In this document: one piece after another, positions 52,025 through 64,000 of the stretch
How positions within the stretch are numbered: the stretch's first letter is position 1
Layout: each line of letters begins with the position of its first letter
Assembly (NCBI GenBank): GCA_029706075.1
Contig: JAINUG010000168.1
Location: 62,001 to 126,000, forward strand
Origin: Aldrovandia affinis
Taxonomy: Eukaryota; Chordata; Actinopteri; Notacanthiformes; Halosauridae
Direction of reading: 5' to 3'
Length of the DNA: 64,000 nucleotides
The notes under the pieces: model-generated
Told to the model about the DNA's origin: nothing
What the model saw: only the letters and a program-made list of their open reading frames with translations
The model's database searches: none
Position numbers and translations under genes: made by a program

Positions 52025-55021
52025 GACCAGTGCAAAAATCAACCTCAGAGTAGGACGTGGTAGTCCGTTATTAAGCTTCTTGCACCTACTTTCAGCAGGA
52101 AGTAAGACCAATACCTGAGAGTGGTTTCCTGTCTGTTTTTGTGGTATGTGAAGTGCCATAAACGCATGCTTGTGATGACTCGCACACAGGAAATGTGAAA
52201 ACCATTGTTTGTGCTCCCACTTTATTAAATGCCACAGAAACATGCATACACACATGCCTAAACGTTATACAACTATACTCAATTATCACACAATATTTCT
52301 GCTTTTCGTCACTGCAAAAAAAAATTGATAAATGTAATTCTTTAAATGTGTATTTGTTAATCATTTGATAATGTTTTTATTATTTGTATATATTTTTTTC
52401 CCCTCCTTGTGGATAATGTTCCTGGAGCGCAGTCCAATGGATAACACATTCAAACGTTGTTTAATAATGAGCTGTTAATGGCCTAATTTACAGACCAGGC
52501 ACATTGCTTACTTCATTGATAAAACAATAGCCTACTTTTATGATGTTTCAAAGTGTTTCTTTGAACATGGATGTTTTTATTTGACACATGACCACATGCA
52601 ATGCTTATTTTAAATTGTAGGGGATTCATAATTTTGTGTCATAAAGAAATGTTATCTAGTGAACATTTATTTATTCTGGCCATAAATCTGTGAGATGATC
52701 CTACTTTTTTATTGTTTGTGATGGAACCAGGTCATCTTGCCAATTTACTTATGCATTTTCCCCATCGCTACATAACGCAACTTGCAAACCGCATTCATTT
52801 CAGCAGTGTTCTTTTAGTGGACGGAATGATGTCTCTGGCGATGTCTAATCTATATCTCTTTCCAGTTCCGTATTGTTATAGATTTCTAAAAATCACTCCT
52901 CTCTCAGAACATGCGCACATGCCGCCATCTCAATGTAAGGACAGCTTGTGAGATTTCCTAAATTGCTGCTGAGTAGGAGTATTTAAGTCTAAAGAATCTT
53001 GATAACTAGCTTTTATTCCTAAGAGTAAAAGGAATTTGCATCACTCTCAGAATGTTCAATGACTTAAGAGCTATTTACAACTCTGAGATGCTTGATTACT
53101 ACTGGCCTGGACCTAGACCTAGTACTATGTCTTATGTGTCAGCCTTAATTTATACTGAAACTAGATTGTACTTTTTACTTTAATTGAACTGAAATGGCAA
53201 GTAATGTGCATGAAACTCTGCAATGTCTGGTGTTAAATTCAGGCTTGTGATCTTCCTTTTATTAGTTTTGGAAACAGCAGTGTACTTTTCCACTTTATCT
53301 GCCACACTGACATGAATTACTAAGTTTTACACTGGCAGTGTTGGCATTTTTTTATTTAAATTTTGAGACCAAGATGTATAAAGGAACTTGGTTTACTCAT
53401 CTTAAAAAAAAAAAATACCTGACGGCAACAATTTTTCTGCCTTCCATTCTAGTTAAAATTCCTTATTCCTATCTCAGTCCACATCGTGGTGTCTTTTCTT
53501 TCTAGTTTAGGAGTGCAGGGTACATTAACGAGTTAATTAGTCCTTCTTAAAGAGTACTTAGAATTCCAAAAATCAACAAACACTTTGCACAGCTGGATCT
53601 ACCACTCCTTTGTTCAACACTGAAGAGCCCCCTCCCCACGTCATAGGCTTGATTTAAACTTGGTCATGGTGTCTGACGTAGTTTCACCTTTGCTGACAGT
53701 GTGAGGTGCTTGGCATGTGTACAGGTGAGATAGCATGCACTGACGCACGAGGAGAGCATGTCAGAGGGGCGTGTTTGCTCGGTTTAAGTTTCTGTTTCCT
53801 GAGTTGCCGTGCAGGAAAGAGAAACATAATAAGGCAACAGCTAGGCCCATAAAACTCCAGCTGTTTACCAGAGAGAGTGGCATTGAGTTGGGAAGCCAAT
53901 CCCTGAAGACCCCAGAGTTTGTTACGGGCTCTAATTAAAACGTTGAGTTGGGTGCGGGACTGAGGCAACTGGTCACTGACCGGTGGTCTTGTTCCTTGTA
54001 CATTGAGGTTTCTGTACTACTAATCCTGTTTGCGTTGGCTCGACAGGGGTGATTGCTTTAACGTCCTGATAAGGAGGTGCCTCTTGAAAGATTATTTTGT
54101 CTCCTCAGATTCTTAGCTGGTAGACCTTCAAGCTGTGGTTCATGACAAATGTAGGCATGATTTGTTTGTCAAATGTAACAATCAGCCTTTAACAGTGACA
54201 TACTTTTGATTTTGACCTGTGCTGCTAGTCATTTTTAATATAGGAAAAATTTAACATCAGTGGCAGGAGGTGGGCATAGTAGAGGGAAAAAATTGTGAAT
54301 TCCGGGAGTGGGGAATCCAGCTTTCTTCTCTTTTTTTTCTTGCCACTTGGTTTCTTTAAGGGTATTCTAGGTAGCAAAAATATATTGAAAAAAAGTTTGA
54401 TTTGGACTTAAATGTTTCATGGCATAGTGTGAGCTGGCACTCAAAATGTTTTGGATTCACATAAAATCCAATCTCATTTACTGCAACTCCAAAGCCAAAA
54501 TGATTAATGTGCCATTTGTCTAAGCCAAACTGGAACCAGGCTGTGGCCAAAGGCAACTTTGAATGCAGATTCTCTTAAACTGTGCGCCAGACAGTGATTA
54601 ATTGAAATTTGGTTTTCATAACAGATTTTATGTGCATAGGAAATGAGTCTAAAGATAAAAGAGGGGGTTGGAGGTTGAATGTAGTATTTTTTAAAGTCTT
54701 CGACTTAGGGCTTACACTATCAAACAACTTTCCCAGACATTCTAGTTTGAACGCTTTTAGCAGACGTTTCTTTGTCCCTCAGTATGATGCCGTTTGGTAG
54801 TAATCATGGATAGACTGATCCAGTTCTGTTAAATGTATCCTTGTGTTCCCCCTCCCAATGCATCCTACCAAATTCCAAAGTGCAGTTAATCAATGTGTAT
54901 GGAAAAAATGATTTCAAACTACTTTTTCTCCTTTTCCTCCCTAGATTTTTTTCAGCTATTTCTACTCATTTTTTTTTTTTTTTTTCTTCTTTTTTTTTTT
55001 TTTTTTCTTCTTTCTGCTGAG
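52025..55021. other. spats2 intron 1 (proposed), 3' part
   Basis: Ends in a long polypyrimidine tract (54969-55018, two T-runs separated by 'cttc') just before candidate acceptor AGs at 55020-55021 and 55030-55031. No other feature recognised. Confidence 0.4.
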
Positions 55022-55031
55022 GCTCCTGCAG

Positions 55032-55454
55032 GAAGAGGAAGCGGCGGTGTCCAAGCTGTAAGCGTGGATGGTGGGTTAGCCTCTGGAGGAGTCTGTGACC
55101 CCATCTGCCTCTCCCCCACCATCTCCCATTCCAGCTTCCAGCATTTGTAATGTGAGCCTTTGCTGGCATCTTGTGGGAGAGCAAGAAATCCAGGAAGAAA
55201 TAAAAATCGTTGTGTGAGGAGGCATCTGCGAACAAAACTGGACACATTCAATTTGAGACCGTGTGAATTATTCTGTGTAACTGCGGTGACTGTCGATCGT
55301 CAGACTAAAGTGTACTACCATCGCTCTCCGTGGAGGAGAAAGGGACTTTAAAACGCAAGAAGCAAGAATTTATTTTTTCTTTTCTTTTCTTTCTTTTTTT
55401 CTTTTTCTTTTTTCCTTTTTGCCCTGATTGGGGCCCTCTATTTTGGATTTCACC
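55032..55454 (+). other. spats2: spats2 5' UTR exon (acceptor inferred)
   Basis: Follows the acceptor 'ctcctgcag|gaagagg' (an alternative start is 55022). Contains upstream ATGs, for example at 55067, and a pyrimidine tract at 55373-55422. It leads to the start codon in strong context CACCATGG. Confidence 0.6.
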
Positions 55455-55479
55455 ATGGCCAAAAAGAACAGTCAAAAAG
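55455..55479 (+). CDS. spats2: spats2, first coding exon part (MAKKNSQK + 1 base)
   Basis: ATG at 55455 in Kozak context CACCATGGC encodes MAKKNSQK and the first base of the next codon, then the donor 'aaaag|gtaagt' (55480). Phase matches the next exon (G|AC = Asp). The short basic N-terminus resembles the start of vertebrate SPATS2 proteins. The gene product is a cytoplasmic serine-rich protein with an N-terminal UBA-like region; its role is poorly defined (expressed in testis in mammals). Intron 2 is 7,203 bp. Confidence 0.85.
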
Positions 55480-57599
55480 GTAAGTTTTTGTCCAGCATCA
55501 GCCTCTGTGCTTTCAAAATCCACCACGGTAGCTTATGGCAACTGAGTTTTCAGCATACCTCTACCCACACCCCTCTTGGGGGACCAGGGTTTTACACTGT
55601 GTCTATTTCCATCTGACTCAGAGGAATGACTCCACAGCAGATAGGCAAAGGAGATGCAAGTGCTCCTAGCCTCAGGGAGAGATGCTCCAGGAGCATGTTG
55701 GAAGGTTCTAGATCCTTCCCTTACTCTAAACAGAACAGGTTTCCCTAAGAAAAATCCAGCCTAAAATTTGATTGCATGAGGTCTGTGCGCGTCTGTCTGT
55801 GTGTCCTAGTGCACGCCGCTTGGTTGGGCTGCCACATCGTACGTATTTACATGACTCTCACCCACATGCAAGGACATCTTGAGGTATCAGTCATGGGAGC
55901 AGGCCCATCCAAATGGCACAGTGTTCCCAAAGCAGCCTGAGGAAAGGAGCATCACAGCGGGAGTCTGAGTATCTCGTGGTCTTTGCTGCGACGTGGTGAA
56001 TTCTGATCTTAGAACTAAACTCATCCCAGCTGTCCCTCACGTTGCACACAGAGAAGCCAGATGCCTTTGGAAACAGCTCTGTTTGATACCGAAGTGAATG
56101 CAGTGAATAACACTGTAAAAAAAGCATCTAGTTTTGCATGCCCGCTCGGCCCCCAAAACCCCTTAAATCCTGAAATAATTGGTTTTAAAGGGATCCTTGA
56201 CATACAATAGCCCTGCGGTTAGTCAGGAAATGGGCGGCAATAATGAGAGTGAAATCTGATACCCACGTGACGAAATGGAAACACACGCACACACAATACC
56301 CATTTTCAGGGTAATCCTGTTTTTATTGCTTCTTGAGAATAAAATGTTTAGCTTGGATTGCGTGTTATGTGGCATGATACATTTCCTTGTTACATTTTTT
56401 TTTATAGGTGTGATATCAAACTTGCCTAGGGGCCTTATGAAATTCACTCAAATTCTCAGACATTCCCATCTGCTTCTCACTTTGTTTGAACAATTCTTGG
56501 GGGCACTCTTGTTGTTACTGGCCAATGATTCCTCTTTCTGCACACCAAGCCACCTCTCTCTTTCTATCTCTCAACACCATGCTCCTTTCCCATCCCTCTC
56601 CCTTTCATTCAACTCTTAAAACAGGATACCAACTTGCAGCAGAGAAATAGTGTGAAATAGATTATTTTATTTGAAAGGCAACTTTAAAAAAGAGGGCGAG
56701 AAAGAAGCAGTGGTTTTGAGTAAGTGCTTAAGCTGTAGAGGGGCCAGTATGTTTGTGAATAGAGCCCTCTGTGTTTGTGTGACAGTGTGAGTGACTGAAG
56801 ACTGTGTTAAGTGCAGTCCTGAGAAGGAGCTCCAAAACCACCAATCTACAATCTTGTCTGCCCAGACCATGAGCCAAATTAAGCCAGGTGCTATACAATA
56901 CTGGCAGGAAAAAAACCTAAAATAATCTTGTCCTTTTAAAAGTGAGATTTTTATTTATTGGTTATTATAAATAATAATAAATGCACCAAATGCAAGTCCT
57001 GTGTTTTATATCAACAGTCATGCATCTTATTCCAGCTTAATTTCAGGAAATTGTTTTAACCAGACCCTCTGCATTGACTGAGGTCTGATTCCTACATATC
57101 CTGTCTCCATAGCAACACAGACAGCAGCAGCCATGTGGTATCTGTCATCCATTGGATGGCTGTCTTTCAGTTTGGCCACTGTAAAAAGCTAAATGCATAA
57201 AAAAATAAGTTGAAGTAGGCTTCCTTAAGATGTCATGGGTAAAGTCTGTGACTGTAAAGTCTTTTTTGTTGTATTCTGCTTTATTTTTTATTTTTTATGT
57301 TTGATTGATTTTTTTTGGGAATGACCCAATTTTTTTTTCATTTGACTTTGCTTGAAACTCTTGGCCCAACATGGCAACACATGCACTGGGAACAGTGGGT
57401 TGTTTTTGAAAAATGCATATAAATGAGCTACAATATAAACTTAAGTAGAATGGAGTAGTGTGCATTAGAGGCTAGCTTTGCAGTGCATTAGCAGCTGTCG
57501 TAATTGGAAGGACTATCTCTTTGCCTTTTCTGGGTTTCTGATATTTTGACAGCAGATGGTTTACTAGCTAGTTGATACAAAAATGTACAATAAACCAGT
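55480..57599 (+). other. spats2 intron 2, part 1
   Basis: No exon or clear repeat. Confidence 0.5.
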
Positions 57600-59497
57600 T
57601 AAATATAGGGGATAATGTTAGAGGTGGTTTGGCACAGTTGGGTGTGGCGGTGGAAGAGAATAAAGGTACAGGTAATGCTGAATAGAATGTGGAGGGGTCC
57701 TTGTGAGGACATCTGGATTAGATTACTGGGAGAACATGAGAGGGGCCTTAATATAGGAGTATGCTACAGACCACCAGCTTCAGACAGCAAAATAAATACT
57801 ATGGTCCATAAATGCTCTATGGAAACTTAAAACAAGCCTGTCAGGAAGGAGAGGCATTAATAATGGGTGAAAGCTACAAAAGAAATAAGGTCAGCTAAAA
57901 GATGCAAAGAGTAATACAAAGCACCTTTTTCAATATTGCCGGCAGTAGAAAAAGGAGGTTATGAAGAGGTTAAGTGCATTAAGAATAAGGAATTTGCTTT
58001 ATTATAATAAGGAGGTTACCACTCTGCCCAAAAGTACAGTCAATGTACAAGATGTTTTAGTGGACATTGAGATGAGGGATGGAGAAGTACTAGAAAAACG
58101 TAACTTAAAAGGCAGCTGGCCCTGATGGCATATATCCTAGAGTACTCAAGGAACATTGGGAGATTGCACAAAAATATCTGTCCATGGTTTATATATAATC
58201 TCTAAACACTGGTGAAATACAAGATGACTGGAATTAAGGTAGTATAATTCCAATATATAAGAAGGGGGACCGTACTGACCCAGGAAACTAAGCCTATCAG
58301 TCTAACTTGCATCATGTAAAACACTGGTATGTATTATTAGGGACAAGGTTCAATTATTCCTGAAAGATGATCATATTGTAAGGGATAGCTAACATGTTTT
58401 TTTAGGGGGAGATCATGCCAAACAAACATCCTGAACTTCTTTGAGGAAGCTACAAAGTGTTTTGACTTGAACCAGGCTCATGATATTATATATTTGGACT
58501 TTCAAAAAGCATTTGACAAGGTAACACAAGAAGCTCATTGTCAAAATTAATTCAGTAGGAATTGCAGGAGTTATTTCAGAGTGGGTTCATAATTGGCTGC
58601 GAGGTCAAATACAGAGAGCAAGGGGGTGGGGTTGAGTGGGAGGGGTTGTATCTGACCTAGGAGTGGTGGGCAGTGGAGTCCCGCAGGAATCAGTGATAGA
58701 ACCTCTGCTCTTCCTTATTTATATAAATGATCTTGATAGGGATGTTGGGAGTAAAATAGTTACATTTGCAGATGATGCAAAATTTGGTGGTTTAGCAAAA
58801 AAAGGTAATCCAAGATTATTTTTTATTTTATTTTAAATGCCAAAATGGGCAAAAACATGGCAAATGACACAAAGTATTGCTAAATATAAAGTTATGCATG
58901 TGGGAAATAAAAATATAAAACTGGAGTATTTTATGGGACTTGAAAAATTAGGTGGTGGTCAATTTGAAAAATACTTTTTGTAGTTGTAGTTTATTAAAGT
59001 CTCCGTATCTAAGCAGTGTGCTGTAGCAGTAAAGAAGGCCAAGAGGATGCTGGGATAGATTTATAGCAAAAACGATTGAGTATAAATCAGAGGTTATTGA
59101 TGTGATATAATGCTTTTGTCAGACCTCACTTGGAGTACTGTGTTTGCTTGTGGGCACCACACAACAAGAAAGATGTAAAAAGTCTCGAAAAAGTACAAAG
59201 AAGGGCAACTAAATTGGTACGTGGTATTAAAGGTAACGGTTACGAAAGATTTGTTGGAAATTAGTTAAAGGCGGAAATTAGTTGAAGGCAAATTCCTTAT
59301 GGATATCAGAATGTTTTTGTTATTTTACAGTTGTCAATGCCTCAGACAGCTTACCAGGTCAGGTAGTGGAGGCAGAAACACTTGGGGTATTCAAGTCAGG
59401 CTTGATACCGTACTGTATATTCTTTAGACTCGGAAATTACCAGCACAGATGATCTGAACGGCCTGTTCTCGTCACTATGTATTCTTATGTTGTGTAA
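57600..59497 (+). mobile_element. CR1 LINE, degenerate, in spats2 intron 2
   Basis: Pieces of endonuclease ('EDIWIRLLGEHERGLNIGVC', about 57700-57780), RT ('SDLGVVGSGVPQESVIEPLL', 'INDLDRDVGSKIVTFADDAK', 58640-58790) and the CR1 3' UTR (about 59450-59495, 'ctgttctcgtcactatgtat'). Stops and small deletions throughout. Same family as the copy at 28925-33414. Confidence 0.85.
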
Positions 59498-60289
59498 TAA
59501 GTAAAAAGAAAATGAATAGACAAAAATGAAAAGGAACTTTCTTGTCTTAATGGAGGGCTTCCTAACCAACAGTCATGCCATTCCACAACTTTGCAGCCAG
59601 AATATTTAATATCGTCGTTCAACATGCATGCTGCACCACAAATGAGATTCATTTGATTTCATATTGAGATCTTTCTCATTCTCTGTGGTTTATGGTTGAA
59701 ATAGTGTATCCAAGGACATGCGAATACTGTGGTGGGGAAAAAAAAAAAAAATCTAGGCTATATATTGGAAAAGTGTGTTAATCTTGCTTTGGGTGACTTT
59801 TGTTTGGAATTGACTGCACTGGTTCTAACGCAAGATTTGTTTGGCAAATACTATGCTTCATCATTTAAATTATTTTTGCAAATTCTTTTACAATTAATCG
59901 ATGAGTGTGGTGTGAGGTATGTTGGGACGTGGGGAGAGATGATGCACTTTCTGTATTGGGGGTGGTGTATGGATCTATTTATCCTACCCATCAGTGATGC
60001 TAGCAGCATTCTTCATATGCAAACACACACTGTGTGTGCCTATGTGCGTGCTCGTATGCACGCCTGTGTGCATGGCAAATGTTATTTTGTAATGACGCAC
60101 TTACATGCTGAAAGTGTCGGAGTAGGAGTATAGAGTAAGCCAGAGCACGGGGACACTGAAGGCTGGGATATGTGTGTTACTGAGCATTGTGCTTCAGTGT
60201 CCCACCTGCTGTCACTCAATATGTTACTTCATGGGCCCTTCCAAGTGTAATGGAAGGGCCCACACCAACCTCTGCAGAGTGCTTCTGAG
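59498..60289 (+). other. spats2 intron 2, part 2
   Basis: A run of 15 A at about 59736-59750 and a (CA)-like patch near 60020-60060. An ORF of 134 codons at 59729-60133 is unrecognised and starts in low-complexity sequence, probably non-coding. Confidence 0.35.
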
Positions 60290-60293
60290 TATG

Positions 60294-61652
60294 GCTGTGA
60301 CAATATGACATTTTCATGGTATGGTAATCCTACTACTCAATATCATGGTTTTCGGTATATCATGGTATCATTTTTTAAGCTAAGAAAAGTATCACACAAA
60401 GTTTACAACTCGATCTGTTTATTCTGTTGAAAAATAAAACAAAAAATACAACTGAATATAGTTCACTCATTTAAATCATTCACTTTGCGAATTAAGCAAC
60501 ATTTTGCTTTATCGCGTTATCAGTTTATGGGATCTAGCACTATTTTTGCCACTCACTTTTTCCATTGTGGCATAAAACTTGTGCAGCATTTGGCTGTACA
60601 AATTGGAGGAACCATAGAAGCAAGGCTCGTGGGATAACTTTTCACAGGTAAGTGGGTATTTCACCATTTCACTGTCACATAAAGCTGATGCTGAATGACC
60701 GTCAGATATCGCCATGATGATAACAAAACATATAACATTAGCTAGTTGTCAAACCACTGCATGACCAAGTGACAAAGTGATATTCCATCTAATTTGTTGT
60801 TGCGGAAGCCATGTGAGGTGTGGATTTATCCATTTATTATAATCTCACCACCTCTCCAACACACACACTTGCCAATTGCAATATACCAACCAATAAGACA
60901 ACCAGTTGGATGACTCAAGTAAATATCACTTTCAGTCACTTGGTCATGCAGTGGTTTAGCGAACGTTATGTTCCAACGATATCTGTCGGTCATTCAATGT
61001 CAGCTTTATGTGACAGTGAAATAGCCACTTACTTGTGAAAAGTTATTCCACGAGCCTTGCTTCCATGGTTCCTCCTATTTGTACAGCCAAATGCTGCAGA
61101 ACTGCCAAATGCTGCACAACTTTGTGTAATTTTTTCATAGGTTAATTCTCCTTCGTACCATGTTCACAGCCAGGTTCTGCGGAAAATCGTTGAGGAAACT
61201 CAACAATTGTAAAATTTGGAAATCCTGTAACCTGCATGTTATGCAGAAATTTCCCATGTTTGTAACAAGCCAAATGTCACAAAATTGGTTGGCAATTAAG
61301 TGAGTTACAATAGATTTTATCAGGGGAAGTCCATCTCTCAATACACATGATCTTGCCCGCCCCAACATACAACAGCAGCCAATGTGGCATCTACGTATTT
61401 ATATCTATGGCAAGAACAGTCAGAGGCGGTGGGATTAAATTACATTAGCAGACACCCCAGGTCCAATATTATATTATTTAATAAGGGTTATTTACATTTT
61501 CGTAATGGTTGAAATATTTTTTTCCCAGCATGAAAATAGCTTTTGCCACATGATTTACTATCACGGTATTACGTTAAGTTTATGATGGTACTATTTCTTA
61601 TTTAAATATCATGGTATACCGTCATACCAGTATACCGTCACACCCCTACTTC
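60294..61652. mobile_element. Candidate hAT-like foldback element
   Basis: Right end reads (complement) 'aggggtgtgacggtatactg', hAT-like. The left end 'ggctgtgacaatatgac' is a diverged counterpart. Inside, 60582-60784 and 60922-61099 are inverted copies of each other, separated by 137 bases. Short frames such as 'GHSASALCDSEMVKYPLT' occur in both arms. Target duplication not found. Confidence 0.5.
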
Positions 61653-61861
61653 TGAAATAGCCTGCCTGTATTTTTGAGTGAAGACGTGTCTTCGGGTAAA
61701 AAAAAAAAAAAAAAAAAGTGTTTCTATTCATGTTTTGTAACCTTTTTACATAACTGGTATGTTTCCACTGAAAAGTTCTGTCCTCCCAGATTCCTTTTCT
61801 GTGCTCAAATTTCGACTTGTTGCTTTGTGTTCTGGAGCCTTAGGCCCTCGCATCTTGCCCC

Positions 61862-61963
61862 CTCTGCTGTAACTCCCCCAGCTGTTTGGCTTCCCCCCTC
61901 TGTTGTAACTCCCCCAGCTGTTTGGCTTCCCCACTCTGCTGTAACTCCCCCAGCTGCCCTGCT
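61862..61963. repeat. 36-bp minisatellite, about three copies
   Basis: Copies begin at 61862, 61898 and 61934 ('ctctgctgtaactcccccag'). Confidence 0.9.
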
Positions 61964-62336
61964 CTGTGTCACTCAGCAGCTGGCTGGGTGGAGGCTGAAA
62001 GTGGGGGATGGAGCTTGATCCGGCACAGCACTCTGTACCCGGACGTCTCCCGGTTGGGTAAACAGGGCAGATTTGGGCGGAGATCCTCTTTCTTTCTGTC
62101 ACACTTTCCTTCACTTTGTTTGCTGAGAGAGAATCTCCATCTCTTTTTGTCCCTGTGAAGTATTTCCAGTCATCCTTGACTCAAGGATTGCAGTCTTCAA
62201 ACATAAAATATTTTTTAAACCTGCTTTGCATATGGTTGTAGTTTTGTTAGTTGAAGGTTAATGATTCACTGCTGCATGCAAAACAATTGAATATGCCCTG
62301 TACTGATGTGCCCTATACTCCACCAAAACACCGAAC

Positions 62337-62575
62337 ATGCATTTATTACATTTACATTACAGTTTACATTTAGCAGACGCTCTTATCCAGAGCGACTTAC
62401 ACAGTTTACATTTCTTTACATACAATCCATTTGTACAGCTGGATATTTTTACTGAAGCAATTCAGGTGAAGTGCCTTAAGGGTACAACAGCAGTGCCCCC
62501 ACCTGGGAATTTATCCAGCAACCTCTGAGTTACAAGCCCAGTTCCCTAACCATTACACTACACTGCTGCCCTGTT
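62337..62575 (-). mobile_element. tRNA-derived SINE with L2 tail
   Basis: L2 module 'gcagacgctcttatccagag' at about 62373-62392. The reversed head ends 'cagcagtgtagtgtaatggt' on the minus strand (A box), with B box near 'ggcttgtaactcagaggttg'. A different family from the SINE at 4438. Confidence 0.8.
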
Positions 62576-62682
62576 TGTTTTTATGGGCTGTGACAATTAT
62601 GCCTTCTTTTTTTTCCTTTTTTAAAAAAATGCCATGATGCATCATCGTTACAACTGTTCATTTTTTCTTTTGCTGTTTTTAG

Positions 62683-62762
62683 ACACTTCTGGCGTGGTGT
62701 TTGACACCCACTCTAAAATGGTGATGTCCCAGGGAGGCTCCTACGAGAGGATGAAAGAGAAG
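62683..62762 (+). CDS. spats2: spats2, coding exon 2
   Basis: 80 bases between acceptor 'tttttag|acac' and donor 'gagaag|gtaagg'. Encodes (D)TSGVVFDTHSKMVMSQGG and SYERMKEK, matching the conserved N-terminal stretch of SPATS2 just before the UBA-like region. It enters in phase 1 and leaves in phase 0, in agreement with both neighbours. Confidence 0.92.
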
Positions 62763-63853
62763 GTAAGGGGAAGCCCTCGGTGTGCATGAGGGACCTCCAC
62801 ATTGAGCTTGATTTACCCCTGCTGTGCAGACTAAGCCCAAACTCCCGTCATGGGTGTCCCTGTGTTTGCTGGTCTTTGTTCCAACCAAACCTGTAATGAT
62901 TTATGTGTCGTATTATACAGACAGATGTTAGGGTTGAATAAACCGGTGTCCCCACTATCAGTGTTTGGGACTCCAGTATGATTTTGCAGCAAGGACTACT
63001 GCTCAATGAACAGTTTTATTAGATGGCAGATATAGGCCTAGTTATTTCAGCTGGAACAAGAACCAGCAATACCCAGGACTGATTTTGGGAAACCCTGCTT
63101 TACAGACCTGCAGCGTGAGTGAATCCAAGTCCTGTATTTACATAATGTAAAGAGCTTAATAAACAAAAAAATGCTCACTGTTTAGATAATGAACCACACC
63201 CGGTAAAGCACACTACACCAGTTCTAGTGTCAATTGACCATTTTCGAAATCCCAACCGCCTCTTAGTTACGGTTGCTAAGTCGATCAAGCTTTCACCAAA
63301 GATGGGTTCTACCTTGATTCCTCTAAGTGAAGTGTTGCAAGAAGTTCTAAACCTGATGGTGACAGCAGGGTCTGCAGTATGCTGTCGTGGTAGTCCTGTA
63401 TACAAGCCATTAACATTTCAGCATTCAAGCAGCCCATAAGGAAGGGGGAATTGTAGTGTAGGCAATAGCATACCATTGCAATGAAAATTAAATAAACCTC
63501 ACCCATTATCAGCTGCACTATTGTTCCTGCACGGCCAGTCAAACTGCCTGCAAGGGAACGTTCTTATAGTCCGGAACCAGTGCAATCAATTCATTAAAGG
63601 CAAAAATTAGAGCAGTTTGTTAAATAAAATTTTTGTTTGAATGGTTGTTTGGAAATGTGACCCCATGTTTGTAAGTGACTTTTTAGCTCCAAAAAAAATA
63701 TTCAAGAGAACAAAAATGCATGAACGCTTTGCATTTTCTTTTTCTTTCCCAAGGCAATACATCTTTATAAGCATTGCCAATTCTGATTTCTTACAAAATG
63801 TAATATATTAATCAATTTGTTCTGCATGACCCTGTCCTGTTGCTCTTCCACAG
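62763..63853 (+). other. spats2 intron 3
   Basis: 1,091 bp, GT-AG. No other feature recognised. Confidence 0.8.
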
Positions 63854-63962
63854 ATCAACGCTGTCCGAGCTGTAGTTCCAAACAAGAGCAACAACGAGAT
63901 TGTTCTGGTGTTGCAGCACTTTGAGAACTGTGTGGACCGCACTGTGCAAGCCTTCGTGGAAG
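63854..63962 (+). CDS. spats2: spats2, coding exon 3 (UBA-like region); gene continues past window
   Basis: 109 bases between 'ttccacag|atcaac' and 'gtggaag|gtaccg'. Encodes INAVRAVVPNKSNNEIVLVL followed by QHFENCVDRTVQAFVEG, the hallmark UBA-like helix region of SPATS2/SPATS2L. The preceding MKEK and absence of the SPATS2L-type N-terminus favour spats2 over spats2l. The remaining exons lie to the right. Confidence 0.93.
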
Positions 63963-64000
63963 GTACCGTTTTACAAGGCCTCTCGGCTGGAGTGGTTCTT

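Noticed and set aside
54893-55251. ORFs across the poly-T tract upstream of spats2
   Set aside because: Created by homopolymer Phe or Lys runs; they belong to the acceptor tract and 5' UTR.
59729-60133. 134-codon ORF in spats2 intron 2
   Set aside because: Begins in a poly-A run and ends in CA-rich sequence; no recognisable domain.
1-64000. CRISPR arrays, operons or prokaryotic systems
   Set aside because: No spaced direct repeats of the right form; all evidence points to vertebrate nuclear DNA.

Overview
The window is nuclear DNA of a ray-finned fish, almost certainly a teleost. Evidence: intron-exon structure of a vertebrate gene at the right end, fish-type SINEs sharing an L2 tail, Tc1, pogo, hAT and Harbinger transposons, chromodomain Ty3/gypsy elements, and a vertebrate-type endogenous retrovirus with a tRNA-Pro primer site. 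A CR1 LINE with an open RT frame is more typical of early-branching teleosts than of percomorphs, but that placement is inference. No CRISPR, operon or other bacterial feature is present. || Left part (1 to about 23,110) is stacked mobile DNA. It holds a non-autonomous retroposon with an L2-type tail and an uninterrupted 140-codon membrane/coiled-coil ORF (583-1921); a Tc1 relic split by a Harbinger element with 16-bp terminal repeats and CAG target duplication (2104-4042); SINE and LINE tails; a gypsy element with two apparently identical 208-bp LTRs but many frameshifts (5574-9958); Tx1, Tc1 and L2 scraps; and an antisense LINE cut in two by a chromodomain gypsy element (15740-22596). The LTRs of that gypsy element carry a LINE tail (5' LTR) and a 1.4-kb Tc1 transposon (3' LTR). 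|| Middle (23,111-39,757) is a four-level nest. An antisense chromodomain gypsy fragment is interrupted exactly inside its RNase H region by an endogenous retrovirus (25274-39406, minus strand, ATAT duplication). The retrovirus is itself hit by a 207-bp hAT MITE in env, by a CR1 LINE in pol, and by an L2 LINE near gag. The CR1 is in turn hit by a solo LTR of the 15740-22596 gypsy family and by a pogo deletion derivative. || Right part: a nearly complete hAT transposon (40142-42933), a Tc1/SINE composite, then a probable promoter and first exon (about 45,560-45,900) and three exons of spats2 (55,0xx-55479, 62683-62762, 63854-63962; plus strand). The gene continues beyond the window. Its introns contain a MITE, a degenerate CR1, a foldback element, SINEs and a 36-bp minisatellite. 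|| The only host gene supported with confidence is spats2. All other coding sequence belongs to mobile elements, mostly broken. The most interesting observations are the small ORF riding on an L2-tailed retroposon, the predicted self-priming of the chromodomain gypsy family (RNA 5' end complementary to its own primer site), the retroviral Env lacking a membrane anchor, and the large foldback in spats2 intron 2.
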